Shown here piece by piece: positions 31,701-42,131 of a stretch of 64,000 nt of DNA. A program made the position numbers and the translations under genes. Each line of letters begins with the position of its first letter. Within the stretch, counting starts at the first letter, position 1. This stretch comes from Ascidia mentula (lineage: Eukaryota > Chordata > Ascidiacea > Phlebobranchia > Ascidiidae): contig OX387197.1 in NCBI GenBank assembly GCA_947561715.1, positions 11,715,001 to 11,779,000 of the forward strand, given 5' to 3'. The notes beneath the pieces were generated by a model. The model ran no database searches, had not been told where the DNA came from, and saw only the letters and a program-made list of their open reading frames with translations.

Positions 31701-33933
31701 ATAACGCTGGAAAATACATGCATTGTTCCTTGTCATTCACGCAATGGCTGTTCTTATGAATGTGGAGCGTTTCCAGGAATAGACGTTTTGTGTGGTTCTT
31801 TCCTCCATCTCTAGGACTCGGGCCTCGTCAAAGTCAACTCGGTGGCCGAGTGTAGCAGCGTGTTTCGCCAGTGCTGTTCTCTGACCATTCTTCGCTGCAA
31901 CGTCGCGGCGATGCTCTTGACAAAGAGCAATACATGTATTTCCCAGCGTTATACAACATCTTGTTGTAATTGTTACGCACCGTTGCACATCACCTGGTCA
32001 CATGACGATACAAGCGGTGCTATTTATATTCTATTTGTCTTGTGTTTTCTGTGTTTTTTTACGTTTTTGTGTTTTATGCGCTTTATGTATTATTATTGCT
32101 ACATAACCCTGAGGAAGTCTCTCCGGATGGTGGACAAAACGTTGGTTACATTAAAAAACTCTCGTAACTTACTAGAAGAACAATTCTTATTAACATAAAC
32201 ATTGTGATAATACTAGTAATAAAAACAGTATGTTTTAAAAAATTTACGTTTTCTAACTTTAATTTAATTTACATTTATGTACATTAAAATTTCAGTTGTC
32301 CAGCCGAATTTAGTGGCGAGCTATGTGAAGTGGATTCCTTTTCGTTTCGCCAGGCAACAATCGCGGTGTCAATAGTGCTTGGGGTGCTTCTATTTATTGC
32401 AATAGTTTTGATTCTATTCGTGCTCTGTCACAAAGCAAGATCAAAACAGAAAGCCTCGAACGACCTCCCACTGGCAACCGGGTTTAAAGCGACCGAAAGA
32501 GACGATTTTTCAAAGGTCGGAACTTTATTTAGTGAATATATTTTTGTTGTGTGATTCACAAAATATTGTTGTCATCATGATATTAAACATAGCGTGACAG
32601 ACATGTATGAAACTTAAAGTTATTTGTCTCGTGTTTATTGATGGAAATGCACGAAACTACATTTACCAAATTTCAAATTCTTTAAGGTTTACGACAACCC
32701 ACAAGCCGTAAGCGACGATGAGAACAGAGCATCATTGAGGATAGATGAGGTAAGAAAAGATGATTATCACCAAACAAATATGCGAAAGCAAGCCCACGTA
32801 CAAGCCTTGGGCAATTTTTTTATGAGCAGCGGATTTCGCAACATGAGTTATACTTATTAAATGTTTTGTATAGTTTAACTATTTGTTCTGAATTCCCTGT
32901 TCAGTAGCCTCGCACCACACTGTTTACAAAACGGTTCATTACTGATATGTATCTACATGGGGTTCTAGTCTTTTACAAAAAAAGATTTAATAAAAAACAC
33001 TGTTTTAAATAAAACTTATGACCTGCTAAAATTATCGTTGGTGCAGATAACGGAAACATTTTTACTTCGTTTAGGGGGCATAAACGCACGGAAAGGCTTG
33101 AGTTACATTAAAACATTTTGTGTAAACTTGAAAAGAAACCTGTCCCACACATGGCTGTGATAAAGCAAGTCAACAATTACTTTGTAGAGTGAAGCTAATT
33201 ATTGATCAGAGTTCTTGTTTTATTTTCTTGTATTTTTTTCATTGCCAGTAAGGATTTTAGAGGCAATTGGAATTTCCCTGCCTTTCTCAAAATATGTATA
33301 CCCATGACTTTTATCTGCAATGGAAATCACGCGCACAGCAGAAAGCAAATTTTCTCATTTAATGAAATGCCTTGGGGCATAATCGGTTCCTTTGCTGACA
33401 CAATCATTTTAATCTCGCTATGTCACACATTTTTTGAACTGTATTGGCAAAAATTTAATTAAAACAAAGATTTTTATGCAAGACTGCGGCTGTTCGGCAA
33501 CTTATTCTCAAACGTGATGAAAAATAAAAAAAACTTTTAGTCATATCGCCTTCCATCGGACACCCAACAAAAGCAACACGTTGAAGTAGTTGGGCCACTG
33601 ACTCAAAAGCACCGCTTCTGCAAACAAAGACCAAGCCCCACCATCAGAAGGAACACAAAATCGCGCCCTGTCTCGTCACCATCGTTGTCATAACAACGAC
33701 AAATTAATCAATTTGTCCGTATTTTTCGGTTATATGTTACGACGGGGAAATGCCACACGAATCACACAATTTAAAAGACCTATACGTTATCGAAAAAACA
33801 TTGTAGGCTATAGTGTACATTATGTTTGTTGTGTCTTTAGGAGCAGCACGACTCAGACAATTTTCCTAACACAACATCAACATTTAAACCTGAAGAATCA
33901 GCAGCAAAAGCAGATGAGGATGACAAACTCTGA
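28769..33933 (+). CDS. EGF-SEA-EGF-EGF single-pass membrane protein
   Basis: Nine exons join in phase: 28769-28859, 29495-29533, 29780-30195, 30275-30476, 30680-30794, 31324-31401, 32296-32515, 32687-32749 and 33841-33933. The predicted protein is about 439 residues. A signal sequence (NVAIIFGLLTVASS) is followed by an EGF-like unit ending CVCKPGYTGAGC, an Arg-rich spacer (LSRLRRQS, possible furin site), and a SEA-type domain (ITLQGQLTIGN...IGFSAGSVIAEVIFAF). A calcium-binding EGF (DADECSNQPSPCQNNTDC) and a second EGF split over an intron (CDKLQCKNKGTC...CPAEFSGELC) come next. A transmembrane helix (VSIVLGVLLFIAIVLILFVL) and an acidic cytoplasmic tail with VYDNPQA finish it. The architecture is like mucin- or interphotoreceptor-matrix-type surface proteins; no orthologue is recognised. 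A Penelope-like remnant sits in the intron after exon 6. Confidence 0.75.
29228..29451. mobile_element. Decayed hAT-like element in intron 1 of the EGF-SEA gene
   Basis: CAGTGATTCCCAAACTATG at the left and CATAGTTTGGTAACCACTA at the right are inverted with few mismatches. The flanking octamers do not match, so the duplication is lost. It is non-coding. Confidence 0.55.
31455..32195 (-). mobile_element. Penelope-like element remnant with inverted terminal arms
   Basis: Two arms of about 270 bp (31455-31727 and about 31928-32195) are inverted copies. For example, ATTAAAAAACTCTCG at the right mirrors CGAGAGTTTTTTAAT at the left, and AACGTTTTGTCCACCATCCG mirrors CGGATGGTGGACAAAACGTT. The spacer encodes, on the minus strand (31737-31988), a piece resembling the GIY-YIG endonuclease C-terminus of Penelope-like elements: HRRDVAAKNGQ, TALAKHAATLGHRVDFDEAR. 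Both arms carry a CTGAGGAAGTC...GACAAAACG motif, hammerhead-like. The reverse transcriptase is missing. The remnant lies inside an intron of the EGF-SEA gene, in opposite coding orientation. Confidence 0.7.
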
Positions 33934-34929
33934 TTTTTTATTTATTAAAAACACCTGAGTGTATATAACCGTATCTCAACTTTCTGCAGTTGATAATTCA
34001 TCTCACGGCCAGGAAATTTTATCGATCTTCCTTCTTTTACAAACGCACAGGTTTCATGGGAGAATTTCGTACTTTGTGAGTTCACGATCCGTTTTGTTGT
34101 GAATTGTATCATATCCAAGTAGAAGTATATTTTTTAACATTGTACTTTTATGCACCCTTTTTGTTTTGGATAAAAATACAATTTACTTGCAACAAAACTA
34201 CGTTTGCAGTAAAGCATTTTTTTCGCCTAGATTTTTGAGCAAATAAATTTAAATTGTTTCAAGTAAAATTAACATCACTGCGCGCTTTTTGTTATCCATC
34301 CATATATTACTAATTTTTGCGAAATATGTGCATTTAAATTCGCTTTGCGTAAACAGAAAATTATCGTTCCTATTTTAACACTCCTTACCGTTGCTTCGGC
34401 TAGATTAATGTTTTGCAGTAACGCACTATGCATTTTAATTGAACATGAAGGTTGATACATGCATTCGACTCAACAATCCTTGATGTTTATTTTGTATGAC
34501 GGATGTTACTCCAGACTTATCATTGACATTTTGTGTGATTGCGCGTGTTGGTATCGCTTATGCTGTTCCCAAATTGTTGGGAATTATCGCTTAGGCTATG
34601 GGAATTTTTGGGAACTATTGGGAATTTGAAACGCAGCAAACCGTTTTCGAGCAGCAATCTAAATAAACTCATAGTAACTGAAAACATTTTGTCTTTGTCT
34701 TCGCGAAAGAATAAATCTACCAAAAATTTTCATTATAGATAGCAGTGTAAAAAAATCCCGCGTAAATATATGTAAAATTAAGCTTACACCCACTTATAAC
34801 CAACTAAAGTATCTTCGATCGTTGGCACAGCACTGTAGGTTTTAAGTACATGGGTTACAGCGGACAAATGCAAGTTCCAGCTGTAATTGCGTGACATTAC
34901 CACAGTCATTTGGATATTTAAAAGAGATC

Positions 34930-34990
34930 TGTATTCATGTTTCGACTTAGCGTCATCAATGGGTCTGACGTCATAATCATTGCGCTTGCG
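34930..34990 (+). repeat. Dispersed repeat family A, copy 5 (core only)
   Basis: The core reads TTTCGACTTAGCGTCATCAA then TGGGTCTGACGTCATAATCA, closely matching the other family members. Confidence 0.55.
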
Positions 34991-35229
34991 TTATCAGGGT
35001 CGTTGCAGTGTTGGGTAACCATCCAATTCCTGGAGGGCAATCGCAAAAGGTAAACGATCTATTTCACCCTCGTATTCATGTCATTATATTACAAGGTTGC
35101 AAGACGTCTGGACTTTCCCACACATGTCTCTGACAAAATCCCGAGGAAAAGGACAAAAGTTTTAATGCGCAGAATTTTAAACATGGCACCTATAATAACC
35201 GATGAATTAACGCTACATGCCGTTGTTCG

Positions 35230-35490
35230 GCGCCCGCGACTATTCATTGTACCGACTTCGTATCAACAATGGGATTGAGGTCGCAATGTTGGAGGAATTA
35301 ATTGGCTGAAAATGCATTGGTTTAGATAAAAGTACTTCAGCAAAATGCGTGTAGCGCAGCGGTAACTCCCTTTTTTTGGATAAGTTTCACTTTTATACAG
35401 CGCAGAAATTGTCGAGAAAATTTACTTTTCGGCTAAGAAAAACGTCTGGAATTTAACCGCAACTAACGCTTCTGGCAGATACTTTGCATC
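35230..35490 (+). repeat. Dispersed repeat family A, copy 6
   Basis: This is collinear with copy 1: TACCGACTTCGTATCAACAA, TTGGCTGAAAATGCATTGGT, GTAGCGCAGCGGTAACTCCC, GCAGAAATTGTCGAGAAAAT, AAAACGTCTGGAATT and AACTAACGCTTCTGGC. It has no coding capacity. Confidence 0.6.
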
Positions 35491-35639
35491 GATGTGCGCG
35501 TTTACTGTCTCGTTAGTGGGGAAAATCGTAGCATATGAAACAATTAACGACACTGAATCAAATAATATTAAATGTCTTCTCTTATCACCAATGGTCTGTA
35601 CCCAAGTCCAATCGGCCAGACTAAAAAATTCTGGTATGT

Positions 35640-35830
35640 CGATCTGTTTATTTGTGGAAAGAGTCGCAAATATCACAGACTAGAAGGTAACAGTAACAAA
35701 AAGATTTTTCTTGGAATTACGCGAATCCAAAATGACGTCGCGCAAGCGCAGGCGTTAGTAAAGTTTAAACAAAATATTGAAAGAATTTGAATTATGACAA
35801 GCTGAACTACCTACGATATATGCGAATTTT
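35640..35830 (+). repeat. Dispersed repeat family B, copy 2
   Basis: This shares CGATCTGTTTATTTGTGGAA then AGAGTCG, GGAATTACGCGA and GAATTATGACAAGCTGAA with 17215-17540. It begins about 150 bp after a family A copy, so A and B could be parts of one larger element. Confidence 0.6.
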
Positions 35831-36188
35831 TATGTTTTTTTAGTTGTACGCACTGACAAAGAACATTACAAATAAACTTTTGTCCGTCATACTGTTATTT
35901 TCCGTGCAGCCACGACTTAAAGTGCATGTGACATGCAAAAATAAAACAAAACATTTTTGGCGAAAAAAGTAGCTTGATACGGCGACTGGTTTCTGAGATA
36001 CAGCTGATCAAAGTCGCGTTTTTACCGCAGCGAACGAAATCCTACGAAAGCGAATTTATTGCTGCGTGACGTCATAGAAGACGTTGTGGTCGTGCGAATG
36101 CTGGCAGCAAGCCTTATGCGCAGAAATTGAATACTGTAAAACTGGTTTAGTACAGGGGACAACCAGTAAACGATTTTGATGTTAATTT

Positions 36189-36220
36189 GAGCTGCAGACA
36201 GATGGCCGCTGTTTTGACCT
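36189..36220 (+). repeat. Repeat family C, copy 1
   Basis: AGACAGATGGCCGCTGTTTT followed by GACCTA is repeated almost exactly at 55920-55947. It is short and non-coding. Confidence 0.5.
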
Positions 36221-37081
36221 ATTATGTCTTATTTAGTTGTGTATTAATAAAACAGTTACTAGGATAGGGTGTTCTTGTTGTTACAGCATTTATGATCGCT
36301 AACGTGATACATGAACTTTTGAAATAACGACAGAGACAAACCGTCAATTTAGCAAGCTCGTTATGTCCACTCATAGCAAAAGATAGAAGTAGGTTAATTG
36401 AATTTTGAGGATGGCAAAGACCGTCGAGAAAACCCGACCAAATTAGCTGATTATGCAACACAACACTGTTATTCTGTCAATAGCACCACTTATTGTCCGA
36501 CGTTGCCTACGAGTTCGCGTCATAAATGATTTATTTAAATTGCCACAATCAACCATTAATGTATTTTTCGCAATACAGTTGTAACTACAAATGTTGGAAT
36601 CATCAAATTAAAGTCAACACAAAGGTAAGGTTAAAGTTATGACATCACACCCAAAATGACGTCATGTAATGTCACTGAGCAAAGAAACGCACCATCCCCG
36701 TCTTATCGAAGTGCTGAGTAACGTCGTTGCTGATATAAGCTTTGGTCTTCCGATAATCAGGGACAAATAGGCCTTTGGTTTGTGACGTTACAGTGACATA
36801 TTTTTGTGTGATGTAAAACCTTGTCCTGACCTATGAGGTAACGTAGTCTGTGGATGTGGATCTCCTATGTTTGAAACTATTCGATATCTACAATATAAGG
36901 CGCCTTCTCCTATGTAAACAAGAAATTATTTTTTTATGTGTCAAAGATCATTGGTCAGAGGTTGATATTAAGCGGAGTTTAGTAAACATTTGCGTAACCT
37001 TCTTTCAGTAAACCATACACCCTGAAAAATTGGTTCATCTTCAAATAATTTATTTAACAAAGTCATTTTTCAAACAAAAAA

Positions 37082-37623
37082 TTAAGGCCAATCCCACTGG
37101 CCTTCAGGAGGTTCACTTGTTAATGGCTCCCAAGGCTTCCATCTAACAAAATTTTTTGCCAAACTCAGCTCAGATTTTGCTTGCTCAATTGCCTCCTCCA
37201 ATTGCCCCGTTCCAAGCTTACCCTCCAGTTGGCTTAAATCAGGAGTCTAAACCAACAACGTTTGATCACATTAATTTCTGGCACTACGCAAAGGATCATT
37301 ATTTACTTTTCTGAAAATAGGTATTTAATGTATGTAAACTTAATTATGTTGTAATTTACAAATGGAATGGAGTATAGTACTCAACTGTATTAACAGCATC
37401 TAGTCTCTGTTTTATGTTCTCCTCTGTGAATTTCCTATATCCAGCAGTAGCAGGCATCGTCCCTACAACTTTTAGTATGCTTTGATAAAGTATTTTCAAT
37501 TTTTTGTGTGGGTGAGGCTCCACAGCCAGACCAACCAAGCCTGTAGTCTAAAAAAAATCAATTAAATGTATAAAATGCTTGATATTTTTTATCACAAAGG
37601 TTTCTCACCAATTTGCTTGCCAT
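37082..37623 (-). CDS. NDUFA5: NADH:ubiquinone oxidoreductase subunit A5 (complex I)
   Basis: This is an accessory subunit of mitochondrial complex I (13 kDa-B), in the peripheral arm on the matrix side. Exons: 37609-37623 (MASKL), 37386-37547 and 37082-37246, giving 113 residues, the usual family length. Diagnostic motifs are TTGLVGLAV near the N-terminus, LKILYQSILKVVGTMP, AGYRKFTEENIKQRL, LGTGQLEEAIEQAKSELSLA and the C-terminal WKPWEPLTSEPPEGQWDWP. The second intron uses a weak GTTGAG donor; it gives the exact family spacing. The gene lies 217 bp downstream of BCAS2 on the same strand. A TTTCAG acceptor sits 35 bp before the ATG, compatible with operon processing by a spliced leader. Confidence 0.96.
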
Positions 37624-37657
37624 TGTGGCTTGGCTGGAAACCTACAAAACACTGGAC

Positions 37658-37666
37658 CCTGAAATG
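37658..37666 (-). promoter_or_regulatory. Candidate trans-splice acceptor for NDUFA5
   Basis: On the minus strand GTCATTTCAG precedes GGTCCAG, 35 bp before the NDUFA5 ATG and within the BCAS2-NDUFA5 gap. No upstream donor or separate promoter is evident, so a spliced-leader acceptor is plausible. A 5'-UTR intron is the alternative. Confidence 0.4.
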
Positions 37667-37840
37667 ACAGTTGTTGTGAAATTCAAAATCATGTTACAAA
37701 CACGGGGTTGCTATGCAATTATTTTTTAGCACAATCATATCACAACATGCAGGCAATGTTTTTTAACTGATCCAATGTGTTTAATGCATGACTACACAAT
37801 TTAAACACAAACAAATATAAAAATCCACAAAAGTAGACCA

Positions 37841-38473
37841 CTAAGTTTGCACAGTTTTCTGTTTTCTGGCTGCAATCTGAATTTCCAGTTTGACAATTGC
37901 CTCTTCAATTTCATAGTTTTTACTGACTAAGTTCACCCAATTTGCCTCAAGATTATGAAGCCTTTCACCAGCTTGTACCTGCTGAGTTTTCCGTTGCCAG
38001 TTTATTTCTTGTATTTGCTTTTTGACATCCTGCAACTTTTTTTGAGCATCTTGCAACATCACAACCAGGTGATCATTGTAAACCCTCCATGCATTGCAGC
38101 CATGTTCCATCATTAAATCCAGATTTTCTATTCGTATTTCTTGATGTTGTAACTGGGCTTGTGAGTTTTTTACACATTCCTCCCATGAAGTAATATCATT
38201 TCTTTGTCCACTTGGAGGTGTTGGAAGTTCATATCTTTTCATACTTAAAAGTTCCATGGGTTGCCTAGCAGCTAGCCTTTCAAATTCACTTTTTATGATG
38301 TCAGTTTCAAATGCATTGATATTAGGGTTTGGCAAATATTGAAGATAGTTTCTGGTTGGTCTATAACGCCTTGTTTCTTCTTCTACCATTGATATTGCTG
38401 CTTCACGAACACCACTCTCCTCATAGCCTTTGTCAAAATATGGCAATGCATCCACAGTAACTTCACCAGCCAT
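37841..38473 (-). CDS. BCAS2: Pre-mRNA-splicing factor SPF27 (BCAS2)
   Basis: This is a core subunit of the PRP19/NineTeen complex in the nucleus, needed for spliceosome activation. It is a single uninterrupted coding exon of 210 residues (human about 225). Diagnostic stretches include [90 protein letters not shown] and [16 protein letters not shown]. The C-terminal half is coiled coil. The true start is the ATG at 38473. A TTTTTTCAG acceptor at 38501 lies 28 bp upstream, suggesting a 5'-UTR intron or trans-splicing. It is upstream of NDUFA5 on the same strand. Confidence 0.97.
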   Translation of the reverse strand: MAGEVTVDALPYFDKGYEESGVREAAISMVEEETRRYRPTRNYLQYLPNPNINAFETDIIKSEFERLAARQPMELLSMKRYELPTPPSGQRNDITSWEECVKNSQAQLQHQEIRIENLDLMMEHGCNAWRVYNDHLVVMLQDAQKKLQDVKKQIQEINWQRKTQQVQAGERLHNLEANWVNLVSKNYEIEEAIVKLEIQIAARKQKTVQT

Positions 38474-41242
38474 CACAAGTATTTGTGATGAAACTATTCC
38501 CTGAAAAAATGTTTAAACCTAAATAAACAAAATACTTTTCTGTATCAGACGGTCAATGACAATAGCAGCTGTAACAGGTGGCTAAAGTGATGATTGTTAG
38601 TCATAGAGTTCTTCTTTGAGCCTCACTTAAAGTTTATTGTCCTTGAATTTAAAGGCAAACAGCATGCAGACTGAAAAGCAAACAATCTCTTCCAACTTTC
38701 TACAAAACCCTTATGACTAACTAGCTACAAATATATTCTTACCAGGTGTCGTTTTTTCGCAACACAATAAACTTCCTTTAAACATTAGCAGTTGCCATGA
38801 AAAACATATTACATCCATTAATTAAATGTCAAGTAGAGCAAAATGACAGTGCCTGTCAGCCAGGAATGAAAACAGATTTTAAAACACACATTTAAAGCAC
38901 AACCACCATTGATTTCAAGCTAGTGTTTGGGTCAAACTTTGGCCATCAGAAAGCGATTTACTGGAACAGTTATAAATCAATGCATTTGGCAATTATAATC
39001 TCCTTTCAGCAGCCTATATAATATTACTACAAAATTCAATTGCATTATTAGTTAACTTGTGATATAATTATTTTAAGTTGCAGTCATTATAGAAGACAAA
39101 AACATCATTTAGAATGGCACAACATTACAAATTCTACGACAATTGATCCTCATGGATCCAACTAGCGTTAACAATGGGTCTGACCTGACGTCACAATGCC
39201 GGTAAAGATTGGCCAAAAATGCAGATAGGTTTTCTCTGATAAAACGCATGGGTATCCATTACCGTATTTGGCGAAACAGATTTCTATTTTCTTCTAGAAA
39301 ACGACCAGAGAAGCTAGTTGACAAAAAAATCACCAGTTAACAAAACTTTGAACGCGGGTTACTCGGCCAACCAATGAGGTAGCGGCATGAATATGTAGTT
39401 GATACACTGACCTTTTTAACGTTACCGCCCTGACAATGAAAATCTGAAACAAGCCCAAAACTAGCCCGATTTTAATCTAGATTAGCTGTGTTTCGAAATA
39501 TGATTGTGATGTGAACTTCTACAGGTAATAACATTGATTTAGCGTGGTTACGTATTTTATTTAACGTTTGGTTTGGACCATGGCGCCACCTATCAGATTC
39601 TTTTCGAATGCAAGAAGAATAAATTTAACAATATTTTTTTCAAAAAATTCTAAAAATTTAAGGCATAAGCCAGAGTCGTAGAATATGAAAGACCATAGAA
39701 AAAAGTATATGGACTTTGTGAAAAAAATTAAAAATAAATAAATATTTTACTTTTGATTCACGGCCGTACCGTAAAAACATGTCCTATCAATTGCCGAAAA
39801 TAAATTTTGTTTAAAAAAAGTCTTTTATGAATTTATCGCGTGCAATCGGTTTAAAATTAAAACTTTATTTCATTCCAAAGAAATAAAAACCTGGTTAAAC
39901 ACTAAAATAGGATTTCAAAATATGTTGTAGCAAAAAAATAAAATCGTTTTACGACTTTATCGACAAAACGACAATGAGGAATATCGTGAGACAAATATTG
40001 ATAACACAGAAGCATATAACGCATATAAATTGTTTTGTAAAGTGTTTTAATTGTAGGCTACGATGCGAATCGATGTTACGACGGTTTAAAAGACATGATC
40101 TTAAAAAATTATGGGAAAAAAACATTTTGGTCATATGAAACTGGTTTTGGTCTTGCAGTGACATGCTGAATGGTTTTGAACAATACGAATCACTCTGCCA
40201 AATAAACAATAGTCTACAGGTGCAACAATCTACAAGAGCGACAAAAAAAATCTCCGTCGATAAATTGTTGGTGGATTAAGCGGAACAAAAATCAATGAAC
40301 TGGGAAAGGATTGTATTGGTGAACAGCCTGTGAGCAGATTATTGCAGTCACTTTATCGATCACTATACATGCAATGCACAAACACCGAGAGTAATAAGAT
40401 TACAACTCGCAGGTAGCATTTGTGTTGATAAATCTGTAAAGAATAAATTGCGCACAGAGGAAAAGGCATAGTTACCGGTGTTCTTTATACGTCAGATACA
40501 CCCCACGGGCACCTCAGTGTTTGACCTTACTTCGTCATGGTCAGCAGACACCAAACGCGTATGTACGAAACGCCTTTACGATGGGATTCGTCTAGCGGTT
40601 GTACCTGCGTTTCAGGCAGTGTGGGTTTGTTTTATGCGTGATGAAGTCACGCTATATTAGAATTATGTAACTTTCAAAAAAATATGACTATTTGTTATTA
40701 TGTAACTAACAGATGGACAGAGGAATATTTGCAGGGTCTTCATGAAGTGTTTGGTCTTAACAGGAAAACACTGATTGCAAGATATTTATCGTATAGTCAG
40801 ATCCTATAGTTCCAAGACAAACATGTACAATGTTTTATCGTTAGTTCATTTTGCTCGGATGAAAGAAAATGATATGAACTGAAACAAAGCAACGATGTTA
40901 GAAAAAAGCCATTGCAGATGTTGTTGTGTGTGGAAAGGATAGTTTACGGTGAGGTTGCAACACAAAATGTTCACCAACTCGTAAGGCCAATACGAATTTT
41001 TTAAGCGCTGTCTGCCGCAGGCTATTGTCAACCTTTGTATAGAACAGAAACACAGAAAGTCAACATTTAACCTGATTAACATGCAACCGATTAAAAAATA
41101 GCACATTCGTGTGCCCTGGAAGATAGGATGGCGCTTTTTTATGTAAAACTACCTTACCTTCCGTCCAGTTGTAGAAGCATTGTATAGGCCCACGCGTGAA
41201 AAAAACAACACAAGTGTAATATATGCCTACATAAAACGAAAG
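38474..41242. other. Intergenic region with one family A repeat
   Basis: No coding exon was recognised. It contains the 5' flank of BCAS2, a family A copy at 39140-39360 and otherwise AT-rich DNA. Open frames such as 40846-41106 lack family features. Confidence 0.5.
39140..39360 (+). repeat. Dispersed repeat family A, copy 7
   Basis: The segment reads TCCAACTAGCGTTAACAATG, GGTCTGACCTGACGTCACAA, GGTAAAGATTGGCCAAAAAT and then TTGACAAAAAAATCACCAGT. The last part also occurs in copy 2 at 3206-3226, which links the two ends of the family. Confidence 0.6.
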
Positions 41243-42131
41243 ATGCTAAATAATTCATGTGATTGGTTTTGCAAACCACTGCTCTCACAGCTAATGGTTA
41301 GTTCGCTCTATGAATTATTTATGAAATTTGGCATAGTGATTTTTTCCCTGACGTGGGCATCTTTAACCTTTCATATTGATTTTAGTGAGAACCGTGGTAG
41401 GTAGGGTAGGGTAACAAGATTCCTGATGCAAATGTGATGATTAACAATTGGTGCAAGTTATAACATATTTTGCAGGATACATTTGCTACAATTGTTACAA
41501 AATGCGTAAACTAATGTTGCACAGTGTTCGCAAGCGTTACAACAGCTGCGGTTCAAGCGGTGTCGGCCAAGAAGAAAAGCAATTTCCGAAGGCCTGTTTT
41601 TTACAAAAGTCTATTTCATTGAACTCAAAACCGCATAAAAGCAGTTGTGCCACAACCTGCCCGACAGACGCAAGCGAACAAGAACTAGCAATAAAAGATT
41701 ACTCCGCCAGCACTGCTGAAAATAGATTGGAGAAGTCTTTCCGAGCTGGCGCTAAATTCGATGCAAATTCAAATTTTCTGCGGCATGATGACGATCAGGC
41801 GATTTTCTCCAGACAAGAAATGTTGTATGGATCTTCAGCTTTTGGTGAAAGTAACACGTTTAACAATGCTTCTGTTCAGAAAGACAAGTCAAAACTATTT
41901 AAAGAAATAATAAATTTTATCTGGGAAAATATTCTTATGTTGTTTGGAATTAGCGACAAAAACTATTTCGCGAAACACTGCAAATGCCAGATGAAAAACA
42001 AAAACAACAGAGAAAAAAAGTGTCGATGTAAACATAATTCGAAGCCTTTGTGGCGTAAATGTGTTTCAGTTGCGTTGTGTATTATGGCTGCATGTTATTT
42101 TTTTTTTAATATTCGTTGTTTTTTCGAGTAG
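41243..42131 (+). CDS. Unrecognised protein with two predicted membrane segments
   Basis: Two exons, 41243-41396 and 41476-42131, join in phase to give 269 residues. An N-terminal hydrophobic helix (LFMKFGIVIFSLTWASLTF) and a C-terminal one (CVSVALCIMAACYFFFNI) flank a Cys-, Ser- and Lys-rich loop. The segment CKCQMKNKNNREKKCRCKHN is a striking Cys/basic cluster just before the last helix. Codon usage and length argue for real coding sequence, but I recognise no family. Topology is likely two-pass, or a tail-anchored protein if the first exon is not used. Confidence 0.55.

Larger units (their letters stand above)
33934..37081. other. Repeat-rich intergenic region
   Basis: It holds the 3' flank of the EGF-SEA gene, two family A copies (34930-34990 and 35230-35490), one family B copy (35640-35830) and one family C segment (36189-36220). 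No supported gene was found. Confidence 0.5.

Noticed and set aside
33202..33462. 86-aa plus-strand frame in an intron of the EGF-SEA gene
   Set aside because: Hydrophobic but without family features; inside a defined intron between exons 32749 and 33841.
34548..34630. TTGGGAA/TGGGAATT short repeats
   Set aside because: Only three or four imperfect repeats; too degenerate to call a satellite or element.
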